Source: Limnephilus marmoratus (taxonomy: Eukaryota > Arthropoda > Insecta > Trichoptera > Limnephilidae). From it: a DNA stretch of 64,000 nt. The translations under genes and the position numbers were made by a program. Shown piece after piece: positions 22,097 through 33,325 of this stretch; position 1 is the stretch's first letter, and each line of letters begins with the position of its first letter. Under the pieces are notes generated by a model. It had not been told where the DNA came from. It saw nothing but the letters and a program-made list of their open reading frames with translations, and searched no databases. The stretch covers positions 7,363,452 through 7,427,451 of the forward strand of contig OU862933.1 in assembly GCA_917880885.1 (NCBI GenBank), given 5' to 3'.

Positions 22097-22489
22097 TATC
22101 GTAAGTATTACATAATCGAGAACTTAACAGTACACTATTCATGTTAATTTTATGAAACTGCGGGCACTAACGTGCGGCCCTAAGAATATCAGGCGCGCGG
22201 TTAGCTATACATGGACTCAGAAAATTGATATCATAATATTTAGCATGATGGGAGAATTATAGTCGTTTAGTAAAAACCTTACACTATTAAACAGGATATA
22301 AAAATAAATAAGAACTAACAAAAAGTTGCTAATAGTTGTCGCGTCGCCCGCGTTCGACGAAAAAAAAACGAAAATATCACCTATCTTAGTTTTTACAGAA
22401 ACATGATTTTAGCAATAGTTCTGTATAATAATATAATCTATGTTAGTGAACAAGCCATTGCGATGCAAGTTGTTACCCTGAGCTAGAAA
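22097..22489. other. unassigned sequence
   Basis: No feature was recognised between the LINE A tail and the Helitron. Confidence 0.35.
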
Positions 22490-22942
22490 TCCTACTAATA
22501 TTATAAAGGTGAAAGTTTGTATGGATGTATGTTTGTTACTCTTTCACGCGAAAACTACTGAATGGATTTTAATGAAACTTTACAATAATATAGCTCATAC
22601 ATCAGAATAGTTAGGCTATAGCTTAGTGCTCTGGCATTATGAAATTTATTTACCAAAATTGCAATAGGTGGCACGCGAGCTGTTTGAAAAATGAATGTAG
22701 CGGGTATGGAGGGGGGTTAGGGGGGGATAGGATGTTGTTCAGGGCGGAGGTGGGGGGGAGGATGAGGAATGGTGGCGGGTGAAGGGGGAGGGTGAGGGGT
22801 GAGGTGGATTTGTGGGGGGAGAGGGGTGAGAGGGGGTGGGGGAGAGGAGGAGGAGGGGATTGGAGTGGGGATAGGGAAGGTGGAGGAGGCGCTGTGGGTA
22901 TCCCCCTAATACTATGCGAGCGAAGCCGGGGGCAAAAGCTAA
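22490..22942 (+). mobile_element. complete non-autonomous Helitron (Lep1-like)
   Basis: Starts TCCTACTAATATTATAAAG after an A, continues with TGTTACTCTTTCACGCGAAA, and has a very G-rich 3' half. It ends GCGAAGCCGGGGGCAAAAGC, TAA before T. The 5' TC, 3' CTRR (CTAA) and A/T insertion point all fit, and a CCCCC/GGGGG stem precedes the end. The opening sequence is that of a widespread lepidopteran Helitron-like family. There is no coding capacity. Confidence 0.85.
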
Positions 22943-23139
22943 TAATAAATAAAAATTGTCGTGCTATTTTAATGATTGTTTTAAGACGGAAGCTTTAAGA
23001 AATAAAGAAATTGAGAATAAAAATATTTTTAGAATCGCTTAGGTTAAAATTAATTTAAAATTGCGCATATAAATTAAAACAAAGCATAAAATCACTTGAA
23101 TAGAGCTTTGCATGTAAAATTATTAAGAGTTTATTTTTT
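22943..23139. other. unassigned sequence
   Basis: No feature was recognised. Confidence 0.3.
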
Positions 23140-23465
23140 CTTTTTACATGAGCTCTACACAGGAGGCCGTGAGCAAAATAATTTCCATAAGGGCCTATGT
23201 CATCTTTGGGGATGCTGTGTGGAGGGTTTTTTTAAGGAAAGGAAGGAGAGGAGAGTTCTGGGAAGGAAAAGGGTTTAAGGGGTGGGTAGGAATCTGGGGT
23301 TCAGCGTGTCCTGATCATCCGCCTCCTAGACCTAAACCAAACCTCACCCCATAAACCCGGGCACCCCTGCTAAATCACCAAACGTAGCGAACCACTTGAG
23401 GTGACCTATTTCAGAGGTGTTGGTTATCCAATAAAGGTTCCCGGGGCGGCCTCTCAAATTGAAGA
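23140..23465 (-). mobile_element. SINE B, short form, antisense
   Basis: The reverse complement reads the SINE B order from AATTTGAGAGGCCGCCCCGG to CTCCACACAGCATCCCCAAA. The inner hairpin is mutated (GGCCGTGAGC against CATAAGGGCC), unlike the copy at 33853. Confidence 0.8.
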
Positions 23466-23788
23466 AAGAGTAAAATCAATTAAAAACCTTTTTGCAGGAA
23501 AGCCAAAATTAATCTCCATTAATGATGAAATAATTAAGTTTATTATGAAATCTACAGACGATTTTATAATGCGTTGTTGTTGTATTACAAAATAACACAC
23601 CTCCATGAAGCTTCGATCTTGACGTTTTTAAAAGCCTTTTCTATTTTTAGCAAAGTGTACCAGTTCAGAAATTTAGGGAAACTTCCCAATCATTTTTCAG
23701 AGATTTTCAATTAACGACTTTTTCGACGAGATTTTCGTCGACCGGAATTTAAACCTTTATACAACTGTTCACAACCGTCTGGAGCCAT
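23466..23788. other. unassigned sequence
   Basis: The frame at 23401-23595 starts inside the SINE and has no recognisable product. Confidence 0.3.
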
Positions 23789-23888
23789 GGTTGAGACTAT
23801 GGCATCCCCAATAATTGGGGTATGTTATTAGGCTGAAAGTAGCGGGAATGGGAAGGGGAAGGGGAGGTGGGGAAGTTACTTCACAACC
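23789..23888 (-). mobile_element. SINE A fragment, antisense
   Basis: GAGACTATGGCATCCCCAAT, AATTGGGGTATGTTA and a G/A-rich block match the complement of the SINE A 3' region. Confidence 0.65.
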
Positions 23889-24408
23889 AAGGAGGCATGC
23901 ACAACTATTAAATTTATGATTATTTTTACGGTCTTGCAAATCGCCTGCGGATCTCGTTACCGGAGGCTTCGCTTATAATTAGCCGTGCTAACTATAGTTT
24001 TTAGCGTCTTTCGTCCTCCCAGGCTATTAAGTATGGTGATTATGTGGTAGAAGAACGCCTATTAGGGTGGATCCCTACTCCTGTTTTCAATACTAGGTTC
24101 AATAGCATCTCGCCTATAAGGACGAGATTTTACATACACAGTTTACTTAATAGAATTCTGAATAAAATCCCTCGAGGCGTTTCACTTGTTCTCTTACTCT
24201 AAGATAAGAAGTACGAAATGATAGTTTTTAAGGTGCTTTATTTTTATTATTATTTAATGCGAAACACGTATTTTTTTTTCATTCAAGTCTGCTAAACTAC
24301 TTTTGTAATTCGTCAGCAGGTGCTTGGAGTATGGTTGAATCAATAGAATAGTACAAATAGCATTATAGTATAAGCATTAAATTTTTTAATTTTATTTTTT
24401 ATACATAA
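23889..24408. other. unassigned sequence
   Basis: No feature was recognised. Confidence 0.3.
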
Positions 24409-24975
24409 CTAGCAGACCCGGCCACACGTTGCTGTGGCTAACGAAACACAACGCCATTACCCAAACTTTATAAAATCCACACCACCCGCTTGCCAGCTGC
24501 CCGTTGCCTGAATTGAATATTTGAATTTCTCAACTTTTCTCTACTATAATAAGCATGTTTTTATACATATATACTTCCTCTTGAATCACTCTATCTATTG
24601 GAGAAAACCGCATGAATATCCGTTGCGTAGTTTAAAAGATCTATGCGCACATACATTTTGAGCGACTTTATCAAATAAAATAATTCAAATCAAATACCTA
24701 CTTACTCTAGGACATCTATTTTCCAATTTCTTCCGTAGAAAGAATTTCAAAAGTGACTATAGTACGGCCCGCCAGCCGTTTTAAATCACACAAAAATATG
24801 TTTTCTTTAAATTTCTCAGCTTTTCTCTAATATAATTTACATGTATTATACATATAAACATTCCTCTTCAATCACTCTATCTATTGGTGAAAACCGTATT
24901 AAAATCCGTTGCGTAGTTTAAAAGATTAACGCGCACATACATTTTGAGCGACTTTATTTTATACTATGTAATAAT
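24409..24975 (-). mobile_element. Helitron with duplicated interior
   Basis: On the minus strand the 3' end is the hairpin plus CCGGGTCTGCTAG, as in 3814-4243. The interior carries the block CTCTATCTATTGG...TGCGTAGTTTAAAAGAT...GAGCGACTTTAT twice (about 24585-24670 and 24870-24960). The element at 40938-41473 has the same doubled layout, so this is a shared subfamily. The 5' end is not exactly placed. Confidence 0.7.
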
Positions 24976-25596
24976 GATGATAATGATTCTATTACAATAA
25001 ACCAATTTACATAACTTTAAATAAATAAATTTAAAAATCAACAATAATATCACGGAAATTTGAAATGCAGTAAAGTTAATTGTTCAGAATTGAACAAAAA
25101 GTTTTATTTTTTCAAAAAATCATATCACCTGTTTTTGTAGACCTACGAGAATAATTATAATTTTTTATTACAAAACAACATTGAATACATCTTTCTGAAA
25201 ACGTATATTTTTTTGTAAATTTCTTTAATAATGGTATTTAAATTATTTTTAATTAATCCGAAAAAATCATCTTAAAATGCTCGTCGTAAAAGACGCACTG
25301 ATTTTTTTAGAAATATTTCGACGATGCATATCGAAATAGATACAAAAAACTGAGAAAAATTACATATTTAGATTTTTCGCCTAAAATGTCTTGAAACCTT
25401 CAACGTTAATGTTGAAAATGTCAAGAGACCTAGAGATATCATTTAGCAGCACCATACCTCTTGTCATGCTATGCTGGACCAGAACACATGTATTTTGAAG
25501 AGCGTTAAAATTAAAAAAAAAGCACCAACATCATTATATTTGTAGTTACTGCCCAGCTTATTACATATAATTATTATAATTTTTTATTTATGTGTT
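24976..25596. other. unassigned AT-rich sequence
   Basis: No feature was recognised before the SINE head. Confidence 0.35.
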
Positions 25597-26005
25597 GACG
25601 GCCTCCGTGGTCGAGGGATAAGGCTCTCGACTATAAATTTGAAGGTCGCGGGTTCAAATCCCGGCGTGCTCATTAAAATTTTATTAGATTGAATTGTGCT
25701 GTGTAACAATTTAATCATTAAAAATAATATAATGAACATTTGCGGCACTATCCACAGTGGAGGATCCTCTCGGTGTCACCGTGGTATAAGACCACCATTC
25801 ATTATAGAAACGTTACTTGAAATATATTTTAGCTATGTATAGTGACAAGATCTGAATAGCCGGGTACTTCCCTACCCTCCTCTTCTCAATCACCTTCCCC
25901 TCCCCTCTACCTTCAGTCTGACAACATAACCCAATTGTGATGCTATAGTATCACTGGCTTCAGGCGCTTGGGAGCAGTTGGGACTTTCGTCCTGTGTTCA
26001 CATAA
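25597..26005 (+). mobile_element. SINE A (tRNA-derived), full length
   Basis: The head GACGGCCTCCGTGGTCGAGG, then GATAAGGCTCTCGAC and GGTCGCGGGTTCAAATCCCG, gives A- and B-box-like RNA polymerase III promoter elements of a tRNA. It is followed by the family body (TTTGCGGCAC, GTATAAGACC, GATCTGAATAGCC, C/T block, CCCAATTG). The tail is short. Confidence 0.9.
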
Positions 26006-26084
26006 AAAGCTTCTTCGGAGTTTATAGATCTAAGCCAAATAATATAAACAAGGATTAATAAATCAATGTTGGACATGGATATGT

Positions 26085-26460
26085 CTTTCGTCCAGTTGAT
26101 TAGTCAGACATCTCTAAGTTTTGAGATAACTAGGAAAGCAACATTTGAATGCTCACCATAAATCAAATAATATATACCCGTGTCTGTGTTTTACATATTA
26201 AATATGCTGTAAAATAACACCGGGAGGCATAATGGTCCGGTACATTATTATGATATTTTGAAATAGCCTTCTAGTGACCCAGAAGATATCAACATTTTGT
26301 TTAATTCTCTACAAGTTTTTTTGCATTATAATTGATTTGGTGGTGTTTATGAGTAATCTGAGTATTGTACCAGATAAAGGGCACACTTTTACAACAAACT
26401 GCATACTAACTCAAATTTAGATTTTTCGAATATATCTGACTAATCAACCGGACGTTAATG
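26085..26460 (-). mobile_element. inverted-repeat element R, uninterrupted copy
   Basis: Ends are CGTCCAGTTGATTAGTCAGA and the inverse of CGTCCGGTTGATTAGTCAGA, about 365 bp apart. The interior is non-coding. The copy at 3115-3600 lies in the opposite orientation and carries a SINE B. The target duplication is unclear. Confidence 0.65.
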
Positions 26461-27388
26461 TATCTGGTATTCGTCCGTCGAGAATAATCTGCAATACAAC
26501 TGTGAATACATTATGGTTTAACTAGGCAGTGCATTTTCTAAGAAACTGATTACCATGTTTTAAATATTTTATTCATTTCATTGCTCAGTTGCAAACTTTG
26601 GAAAAAAAGGAACTTAAAATGAGGCATCTAGTCTTAGTTTTTTGTCAACGTACCGAGGCTCATTATCGAAATATTGTTGTGAGATGAAATAAACAAATCA
26701 GAGAGAAAAAAAAACAATTTCCTGCTCACTGGTTTAGATTTCTCCGCTTCAGATAACTCTGTAACAGATTTTCTGCTTTAATTAGGTTAATACGATTGTA
26801 TGGCAAAACATATAATACTTTTTGTTGTGTTTTCTATAGATATCTTTTGACAATTAGGGGAACCTTGAATGATTGTCTGTGCGGTACCTACACATCGAGT
26901 GTTTCAATGCAAAAATTAAAAATGCACTGACAATAATAATTATGTTAGGTTATTTATACAAAATTTCATTCGTAAAATAAGAAATAAATATCTAATGATA
27001 ACATTATAAAGTTAATTAAAGAATATAATTCTCCAGTTCGTGCTGTAAATATAAGACAACTTTTTGGGAGAGCGGTGTCAAGGGCGGACAACAATTTTCA
27101 GATTTTATAAAAAAAATTATGGGTTTTCCCCATTATCTTCGTAGGGTTATAGCAAAACATACATTAAAAAAAATTAATTGTTGTCAAGTTAAAATTTTTG
27201 GAACGTGGTTTATATTCAAAGTTTTTATTTTATTTTTATTAATATCCAAGTATTATCATTTTTAAAAGGCTTAAGTACTCACAAACAAATTCTGCTTACC
27301 TAGCAGAATTTAAACCGTTTTTTTTTTAAATAATAATATATTAATATATTAATATATTATTTTTTTAAATAATAATATAATAATATAT
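26461..27388. other. unassigned AT-rich sequence
   Basis: The stretch 27315-27388 is an (AATAATATATT)-like run. Otherwise nothing was recognised. Confidence 0.35.
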
Positions 27389-27806
27389 TGACGACCTCCG
27401 TAGTCCAGTGGCTAAGACTCTTGACTCACATTCCGGAGGTCGCGGGTTCGAACCCGGCATGCGCAAATAAATTTTATTTGATTAATTTGTGTTATTTCAC
27501 AATTAATTCATTTAAAATAATATATAGTATATTTGCGGCATGTTCCAGAGTGGAAGATACTATCAGTATCGCCCTGGTGTAAAACCACCATTCAGAATTG
27601 AAACGTTGCTTGAAAATGGCTTTAGCCGTGTTTAGTGACCAGATCTGAATAGCCAGGTACTTCCCAACCTTCCTCTTCCCCACCTCCTTCCCCTCCCCGC
27701 TACCTTCAGCCTCACAACATACCCCAATTGGGGATGCCATAGTCTCACTGGCTCCAGACGGGAGCAGTTGAGATTCTTGTGCGGTATTCACTGTAAAAAA
27801 AAAAAA
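27389..27806 (+). mobile_element. SINE A (tRNA-derived), best-preserved copy
   Basis: Head GACGACCTCCGTAGTCCAGT, GGCTAAGACTCTTGAC, then GGTCGCGGGTTCGAACCCGG (intact B box). The full body ends CCAGACGGGAGCAGTTGAGA and a 16-base A run. It lies in an AT-rich target. The tRNA part cannot fold as a functional tRNA because the 3' acceptor strand is absent. Confidence 0.93.
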
Positions 27807-27867
27807 AAAATCACTGAAGAAGAAGATAATAATAGTAACTTACCTATTGAGAAATTACTTTTGCGAG

Positions 27868-28282
27868 GCGGGTATGGAAACCGTTTATTAGATAACCAAC
27901 ACCTCTGCCGTAGATCACTCGAGTAGCTCGCTACGTTTGGTGTCCTGGCAGGATGCCCGCGTTTATGGGTGAGATGTGTTCATGTCTTAGCGGCTAATGC
28001 GAAAAGCCTACCAGCTGCGTGATAGGCCGGATCGGAAGAGACCGGTTTGATGATTTATGACCTATCCAGCTGGTCTCCCGATTGATCATCTTCCACCGCA
28101 GCGGGAGGGATGGATCCATACGTTTGTCAATCCTGGACACACTGACCCCTAGATTGCCACCCGCCACACCTTTTTCCTTCCCAGTACTTCTACTAAAAAG
28201 ACCTTTTCTTAAAAAGACCTTCCACAAAGCATCCCCAAATATGACATCGACCCGGATGAAAATAATTTTTTTCATGGGCCTT
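27868..28282 (+). mobile_element. SINE B, long form
   Basis: Same ends as the short form, with an extra centre of about 120 bp (GGCCGGATCGGAAGAGACCG, CAGCTGGTCTCCCG, CACCGCAGCGGGAGGGATGG). The 3' part retains CATCCCCAAATATGACATCG. Confidence 0.75.
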
Positions 28283-28904
28283 CTTTTTGAGGATAATGTA
28301 AAAAAATAGGTTGGTAGATACTTATTAAAAAAAACTAAAATAAATTAATACTTTGTTATTTAAGGTTGATGGTATTATTTCGCTCCCACCCCCTTCGCCC
28401 CTCGCCAGCCAGTATTTCCCGGTTATAAATCCTGGCACTCGTCACACGGCGCACGGCACAGCAGGTACCTAGTACCTACCTACGCGGCCAGGATCATTAC
28501 TCCGTCATTTGATAGTGACTGCAATTTACGTAATTATTCGAATATTCGCCGACGATGTGGAGGCATCTCTGTCTGTTGTGGTTGCACTTGTCCCGCAAGC
28601 TTTTATTCAACTACAGGGAGGTCAAACGAATGTCATTATTTTTATTACTTTCCGTCATGTAGTTAAATAATCAGTTTAGGGTTAATGCCAGTTAACTTTT
28701 TTGATTGTTGTGTCATCCTGTTTTGAAATATTTAACTTCATTTTCCACCTGTCATTTTATATTTAAATTCATCCTCATTCATTTCTGTCTATGGACTCTT
28801 TTACTTTCAATTAAACGTCCGAGTCCCATTTTATTTTAATATTTAACACAAATTTAACAATGTTATCTTTCTAACAATCGTCAGTGCGCAGGAGTAACGG
28901 AAGT
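28283..28904. other. unassigned sequence with one satellite unit
   Basis: At 28565-28603 TCTGTTGTGGTTGCACTTGT, CCCGCA matches one unit of the satellite at 30.1 kb. Otherwise nothing was recognised. Confidence 0.45.
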
Positions 28905-29197
28905 ATGAAACCATTCCTCCCGCTGTGGTGCAAGACGATGGGTCGAGAAAGTCGCTGAAGAGGTGCAGGTTAGGTCTCCCTCAAACAGTCTCTCCCGATG
29001 CGGCCCGCAAACAAGGAGGTGGGCAAACGCATTCGCCGCTAAGATCTAGGTAAACCTCAACCCATTAACTCGGGCACCCCTGCTAAGTCACCAAACATAG
29101 CCAACCGTAGGGTTACTTGGAGTGACCCATGGCAGTGTGTTGATAATCTAATAAATGGTTCCCGAGGCGGCAGTACCCATACCCGCCTTGTTAACTT
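28905..29197 (-). mobile_element. SINE B, long form, antisense, 3'-truncated
   Basis: The complement of the head and centre of SINE B (CTCCCGCTGTGGTGCAAG, CGGGCACCCCTGCTAAGTCA, GGCGGCAGTACCCATACCCG). The tail hairpin segment is missing. Confidence 0.75.
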
Positions 29198-29228
29198 GTG
29201 CAATGATGGAGGCTTGGCAAATAGAATT

Positions 29229-29649
29229 GGTAATGCGCGTTTTTATCCCGCGACAAAATATTCTATGGACAAAATATCCTCTAACAAAATATCTACTAAA
29301 ACCTAACCTAACTTAACTTTACAGGATGTCTGTATTATTTTTGTCTCATTTTAAAATTATTGAACAATAAATAATTGTTTTTACAGGATGTCTGCATTAT
29401 TTTTGTGCCACTTTACTATTTTTGAAAATAAAATTATTGTCTTTACAGGATGTCTGTATTATTTTTGTTCCATTTTAATATCTTTGAACAATAGTTTATT
29501 GTATTTCTAGGATGTCTGTATTATTATTGTCCCATTTTTTTGTTAGGTTAGATTAGGTTAGGTTTTAGTAGATATTTCGTTAGGTGATGTTTTATCCGTA
29601 GGATATTTTGTCGGGAATATTTTGTCGCGGGATGAAAAGTCGCGGAACC
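29229..29649. mobile_element. foldback element FB2
   Basis: The left arm starts GGTAATGCGCG and has CCCGCGACAAAATATTC and related ACAAAATATCC units. The right arm inverse begins GGTTCCGCGACTTTTCATCC. Both arms end in TAGTAGATATTTC/CTACTAAAACCTAACC. The flanks AATAGAATT and AATACAATT look like a 9-bp target duplication with one change. The centre is a four-fold repeat of about 65 bp. End sequence and unit style link it to FB1. Confidence 0.75.
29322..29545 (+). repeat. four tandem copies of a roughly 65-bp unit
   Basis: Each unit contains ACAGGATGTCTGTATTATTT, TTGTCCCATTTTA and TGAACAATA, with small changes. It forms the core of foldback FB2. Confidence 0.85.
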
Positions 29650-30035
29650 AATACAATTAAACCCCGGAGATCCGGGTGGGTACCTGATACATTTGTCAAT
29701 TCAGCTACTAACTGTTCAGATAACAATGATAAATATACATAAATAATAAAATGTGATACTGATGGCAGCAAAAGTTCTATGATTAAAGTAAATAATACCA
29801 TTTATAAAGGAGCAATATTTCGTGTTCACACTGTACCGGGCATGTTAATCTGCTGAAGGCTTCGCTTTCACGGTTGTCATGGTTACAAAGCTCCTAGATT
29901 TCTATCGTTTATAATATTTTAATCTTTTGTACCTACGTACAGAATTACAATCAAGATAGAAATACCAATTAATTACAGAACCCTACTCTGAAATACCCAC
30001 TGGAATAGAATATCCCATCTATTACCTTTGGAATA
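29650..30035. other. unassigned sequence
   Basis: No feature was recognised. Confidence 0.3.
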
Positions 30036-31080
30036 TCTACACAGATGAAATGAATGTAGGGACCTACACTGTAGTGATATTTATTAAATGTACAGGGCAG
30101 GTCTGGTGGAAATTGGTTTCAAGTATGTTTCCGTCTGTTGTGGTTGCACTTGTCTTGTCACTTGTCTGTATTAAATATTATTAATGGTTGCACTTGCCCC
30201 GCATGTATTAAATTAATATTATTAATTGTTGCACTTGCCCCGCATGTATTAAATTAATATTATTAATGGTTGCACTTGCCCCGCATGTATTAAATTAATA
30301 TTATTAATGGTTGCACTTGCCCCGCGTGTATTAAATAATTTTAATGGTTGCACTTGCCCCGCATTTATTAAATATTATTAATGTTTGTTCTTGTCCCGTA
30401 TGTATTAAATATTATCAATTTTTGTATGTACTTGTCCCGTATATTGTATTAAGACGAAATGAATGTAGGGACCTACACTGTAGTGATATTTATTAAATGT
30501 ACAGAGCAGGTCTGGTGGAAAAAATGGTTTCATGTATATTTCCGTCTGTTGTGGTTGCACTTGTACCGTATGTATTAAATATTATTAATGATTGCACTTG
30601 CACTATTATTAATGATTGCACTTGCTTATGTATTAAATATTATTAATGATTGCACATGTATTAAATTAATATTATTAATGGTTGCACTTGCCCCGCATGT
30701 ATTAAATTAATATTATTAATGGTTGCACTTGCCCCGTATGTATTAAATTAATATTATTAATGGTTGCACTTGCCTCGCATGTATTAAATAATATTAATGG
30801 TTGCATTTGCCCCGCCTGTATAAAATATTATTAATGTTTGTACTTGTCCCGTATGTATTAAATATTATGAATGTTTGTACTTGCCCCGCATGTATTAAAA
30901 TATTATTAATGGTTGCACTTGCCCCGCATTTATTAAATATTATTAATTTTTGTACTTGTCCCGTATGTATTAAATATTATTAATGTTTGTACTTGTCCCG
31001 TATGTATTAAATATTATTAATGTTTGTCCCGTACGTATTAAGTATTATTAATGGTTGCACTTGTCACGTACATAGATCTC
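30036..31080 (+). repeat. satellite with ~40-bp units and a higher-order repeat
   Basis: More than 20 units of the form GGTTGCACTTGCCCCGCATG, TATTAAATTAATATTATTAAT, of 35-44 bp. A longer block (GAATGTAGGGACCTACACTG through TCCGTCTGTTGTGGTTGCAC, about 110 bp) precedes two sub-arrays, at about 30047 and 30458. That gives a higher-order period of about 410 bp. No coding role is apparent. Confidence 0.93.
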
Positions 31081-31268
31081 TATAAAATGATCGTTAGAAT
31101 ATAATTTTTATTAACGTCATGCTGATTAAAACTTTGCTCCACCTAACTTTTTTTAATGGACCAAAAATAAGGTTTTTTATGTGATTTTTTACATTAAATT
31201 AAATTCAACAAATTAAATAATTTTATTATAAAAATAAATAAAACACTTTGTATTTTAACCACGAATTT

Positions 31269-31332
31269 ATTATATTACGTATCGACCGGTTTCGCTTACA
31301 TCAAGCTTCTTCAGGATATAAGTAATAATAAC
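31269..31332 (-). ncRNA. hammerhead-like ribozyme motif, left terminal segment
   Basis: Minus strand: CTGAAGA (31308-31314), one extra A, a GCTT/AAGC stem, GAAA, then ACCGGT and C. The predicted cut is after the C complementary to 31284. Flanking strands pair as in the right copy. See 32703-32770. Confidence 0.5.
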
Positions 31333-31650
31333 TAAATCTTAAGTGAGAGCTATGGCTTATATATAAGTTGAGTGACAGAGGGAGAAAGAAAATGACCAAA
31401 CAAAGTATTTGACAGAGGTAAAGTGGATAATCAATTAGTTGGAGGGAGACAACAATACAATAATCAATTAGTGGGAGGGAGACAACAGTATAGATCTAAT
31501 CACAAATAAAAACCAACAGTTAACGGTAATAAATGAGATATTAAACAAATTTTGATGTATTTTACATTATAAGATAAAGGACGATATTTAGATATATGAT
31601 AATATTAATAATGAAGGACATCAGACTAACACTAAAACACATACATAATA

Positions 31651-32628
31651 TCATGGGTTAGGATGAATAGCTGGAAATAAGTTAAAAATAGGGCTATAAG
31701 GTGAATTTTTTTGATTTGATAAATTGATTTGGTTATTGAGTAAGAATTCTGACATATTTGTATTTAATGATTTCCTAATCTCTAAAGCTTCTAAATTGTC
31801 TAGTTTTATACCTATATTATTTTTATGTAATATGCGAGTTCCTGAAATTTTATTAAAAGTATGATCTGTTGAGATTAGGTGATTTGCAAGCTCAGAGAAC
31901 CCCTTTCCATTTAAACATCTTAAATGTTCTTTTACTCTAGTGTTGACATTACGTGCGGTTTTTCCAATATAGTAAGCAGGGCAATCACTACAGCTAAGTT
32001 TATAAATACCGGAGAAACTTAAATGATCTTCTTTGTCTTTAGTATTAATTAAAAATTTGGCAAGGTTATTGTTTGTATAGAAGGCCGGTTTGATATCTAC
32101 AGGAAGGTTCCTAACGCTTAGATTAGAAAAATTATTTATAAATAAAATTCTACGCCAATGATATTTTGGAATGTCTTGATTGTTTGTCGGGGTGCTTTTA
32201 TAAAGAAATTTATTTGTAGCTAATTGTTTTTGTTTCTTATTAAGTATTTTATTGATTAGGTCCGGGTCATAGCCATTATTTGTCGCTATTTGCTTAATAA
32301 TAGATAATTCTTTTGAAAAATTAATGCTAGACAGAGGCACAGAGACTAGTCTGTGTATCATTGAATGAAAGGCTGAGTGTTTGTGGGAGATCGGATGATT
32401 TGATGTGTTGTGTATGGTTATGTCTGTGTATGTTGGTTTGCGGTATATGTTGAAAGCAAGTCTATTATTTAACAAAGAGATTGTAAGGTCTAGAAAATTA
32501 AGAGAAGCATTAATTCCTATTTCTAAGGTGAATTGTATTTGTGTGTGAAAAGAATTTAAAAGCTGGAGGAAGGTCTTTAATTGACGATCTGTACCGGACC
32601 AAATGCAAAACACATCGTCCACTTTCTT
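31651..32628 (-). CDS. Penelope-like reverse transcriptase C-terminus plus GIY-YIG endonuclease
   Basis: A frame of more than 320 residues opens at the catalytic VDD of the polymerase (VDDVFCIW). It is preceded by a stop inside the inverted segment, so fingers and palm are lost. After the palm end come LNFLDLTI and IYRKPTYTD (about residues 41-66), typical of Penelope-like polymerases. Then a linker, SGIYKLSCSDCPAYYIGKTA (204-223: GIY, a CxxC pair, YIG), R..VKEH (230-233), and a Glu in LEALEIRKS near 275. The GIY-YIG nuclease nicks target DNA in this class. The frame is intact from VDD to its stop, but without the N-terminal polymerase it is not autonomous. The first codon used is GTG, not a true start. 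Confidence 0.93.
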   Translation of the reverse strand, partial: KKVDDVFCIWSGTDRQLKTFLQLLNSFHTQIQFTLEIGINASLNFLDLTISLLNNRLAFNIYRKPTYTDITIHNTSNHPISHKHSAFHSMIHRLVSVPLSSINFSKELSIIKQIATNNGYDPDLINKILNKKQKQLATNKFLYKSTPTNNQDIPKYHWRRILFINNFSNLSVRNLPVDIKPAFYTNNNLAKFLINTKDKEDHLSFSGIYKLSCSDCPAYYIGKTARNVNTRVKEHLRCLNGKGFSELANHLISTDHTFNKISGTRILHKNNIGIKLDNLEALEIRKSLNTNMSEFLLNNQINLSNQKNSPYSPIFNLFPAIHPNP

Positions 32629-32702
32629 TGGTCATTTGGTCATTTTCTTTCTCCCTCTGTCACTCAACTTATATATAAGCCATAGCTCTCACTTAAGATT
32701 TA

Positions 32703-32770
32703 GTTATTATTACTTATATCCTGAAGAAGCTTGATGTAAGCGAAACCGGTCGATACGTAATATAATAAAT
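32703..32770 (+). ncRNA. hammerhead-like ribozyme motif, right terminal segment
   Basis: CTGAAGA (32721-32727), one extra A, stem II GCTT/AAGC with loop GATGT, GAAA (32742-32745), then a self-complementary ACCGGT as stem III and C at 32751 as the cleavage nucleotide. Stem I is supported by TATC/GATA, an internal loop, then ATTAC/GTAAT and TTATT/AATAA. Hammerheads are known from Penelope-like terminal repeats. The extra base before stem II is not canonical, so activity is uncertain. Confidence 0.55.
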
Positions 32771-32845
32771 TCGTGGTTAAAATACAAAGTGTTTTATTTA
32801 TTTTTATAATATAATGTCTAACCACAAAGTAATTGCTTCTTATGA

Positions 32846-33325
32846 AAAAATTAAATAATTTTTATACTATCACCAGCGCAAAGCCTGGATGTAATAATTG
32901 TAGGATTTGTGAAGCTGAAAGTATTTTACCTGTCAAAAACGAATGTTATCAATTTTTTTTATAATATAATAATTATATATTTGTATTGACAAATAATTAT
33001 AGAGGCGATCAATGAAAATCTTTAGTTAACTTTAAATGTTTAAAAAAACTTTAAACTTTTTGGTTCAGATTTAAATCCGTCATTTTTAACAGATTTAGAC
33101 CTGTCAAACATTTAAACAAAAGAAATGCACATTTCGATAAAAAAATTAAATTCAAAAATTAATTTTTTACCTACTTTATACTTTTAAAAAAGTGAAGTTC
33201 ATGGAACTTGAATAACTGTGCGTATTACGCAGAAATTCAATTTGCAATTCTTACGCATGCACCCATGCACCGACAAACGAAAATAGTATGCCTAATAATA
33301 TGAGTAGGTACTACACAGTACACAT
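32846..33325. other. unassigned sequence
   Basis: No feature was recognised. Confidence 0.3.

Larger units (their letters stand above)
31222..32845 (-). mobile_element. Penelope-like element, 5'-truncated, with inverted terminal segments
   Basis: The coding part lies on the minus strand. Segments 31222-31400 and 32646-32810 are inverted copies of each other, the well-known layout of Penelope-like elements, whose copies often carry an inverted partial terminal repeat at the truncated 5' side. The right segment continues to 32845 with TAACCACAAAGTAATTGCTT, also seen at 16660. Each inverted segment holds a hammerhead-like motif. Confidence 0.88.

Noticed and set aside
27389..27470. tRNA gene
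   Set aside because: Good A/B-box-like arms, but no matching acceptor strands. The sequence continues into a body repeated elsewhere, so it is the head of SINE A. The same holds for 25597 and 51449.
30036..31080. CRISPR array
   Set aside because: Units are contiguous with no unique spacers, and the context is an insect genome.
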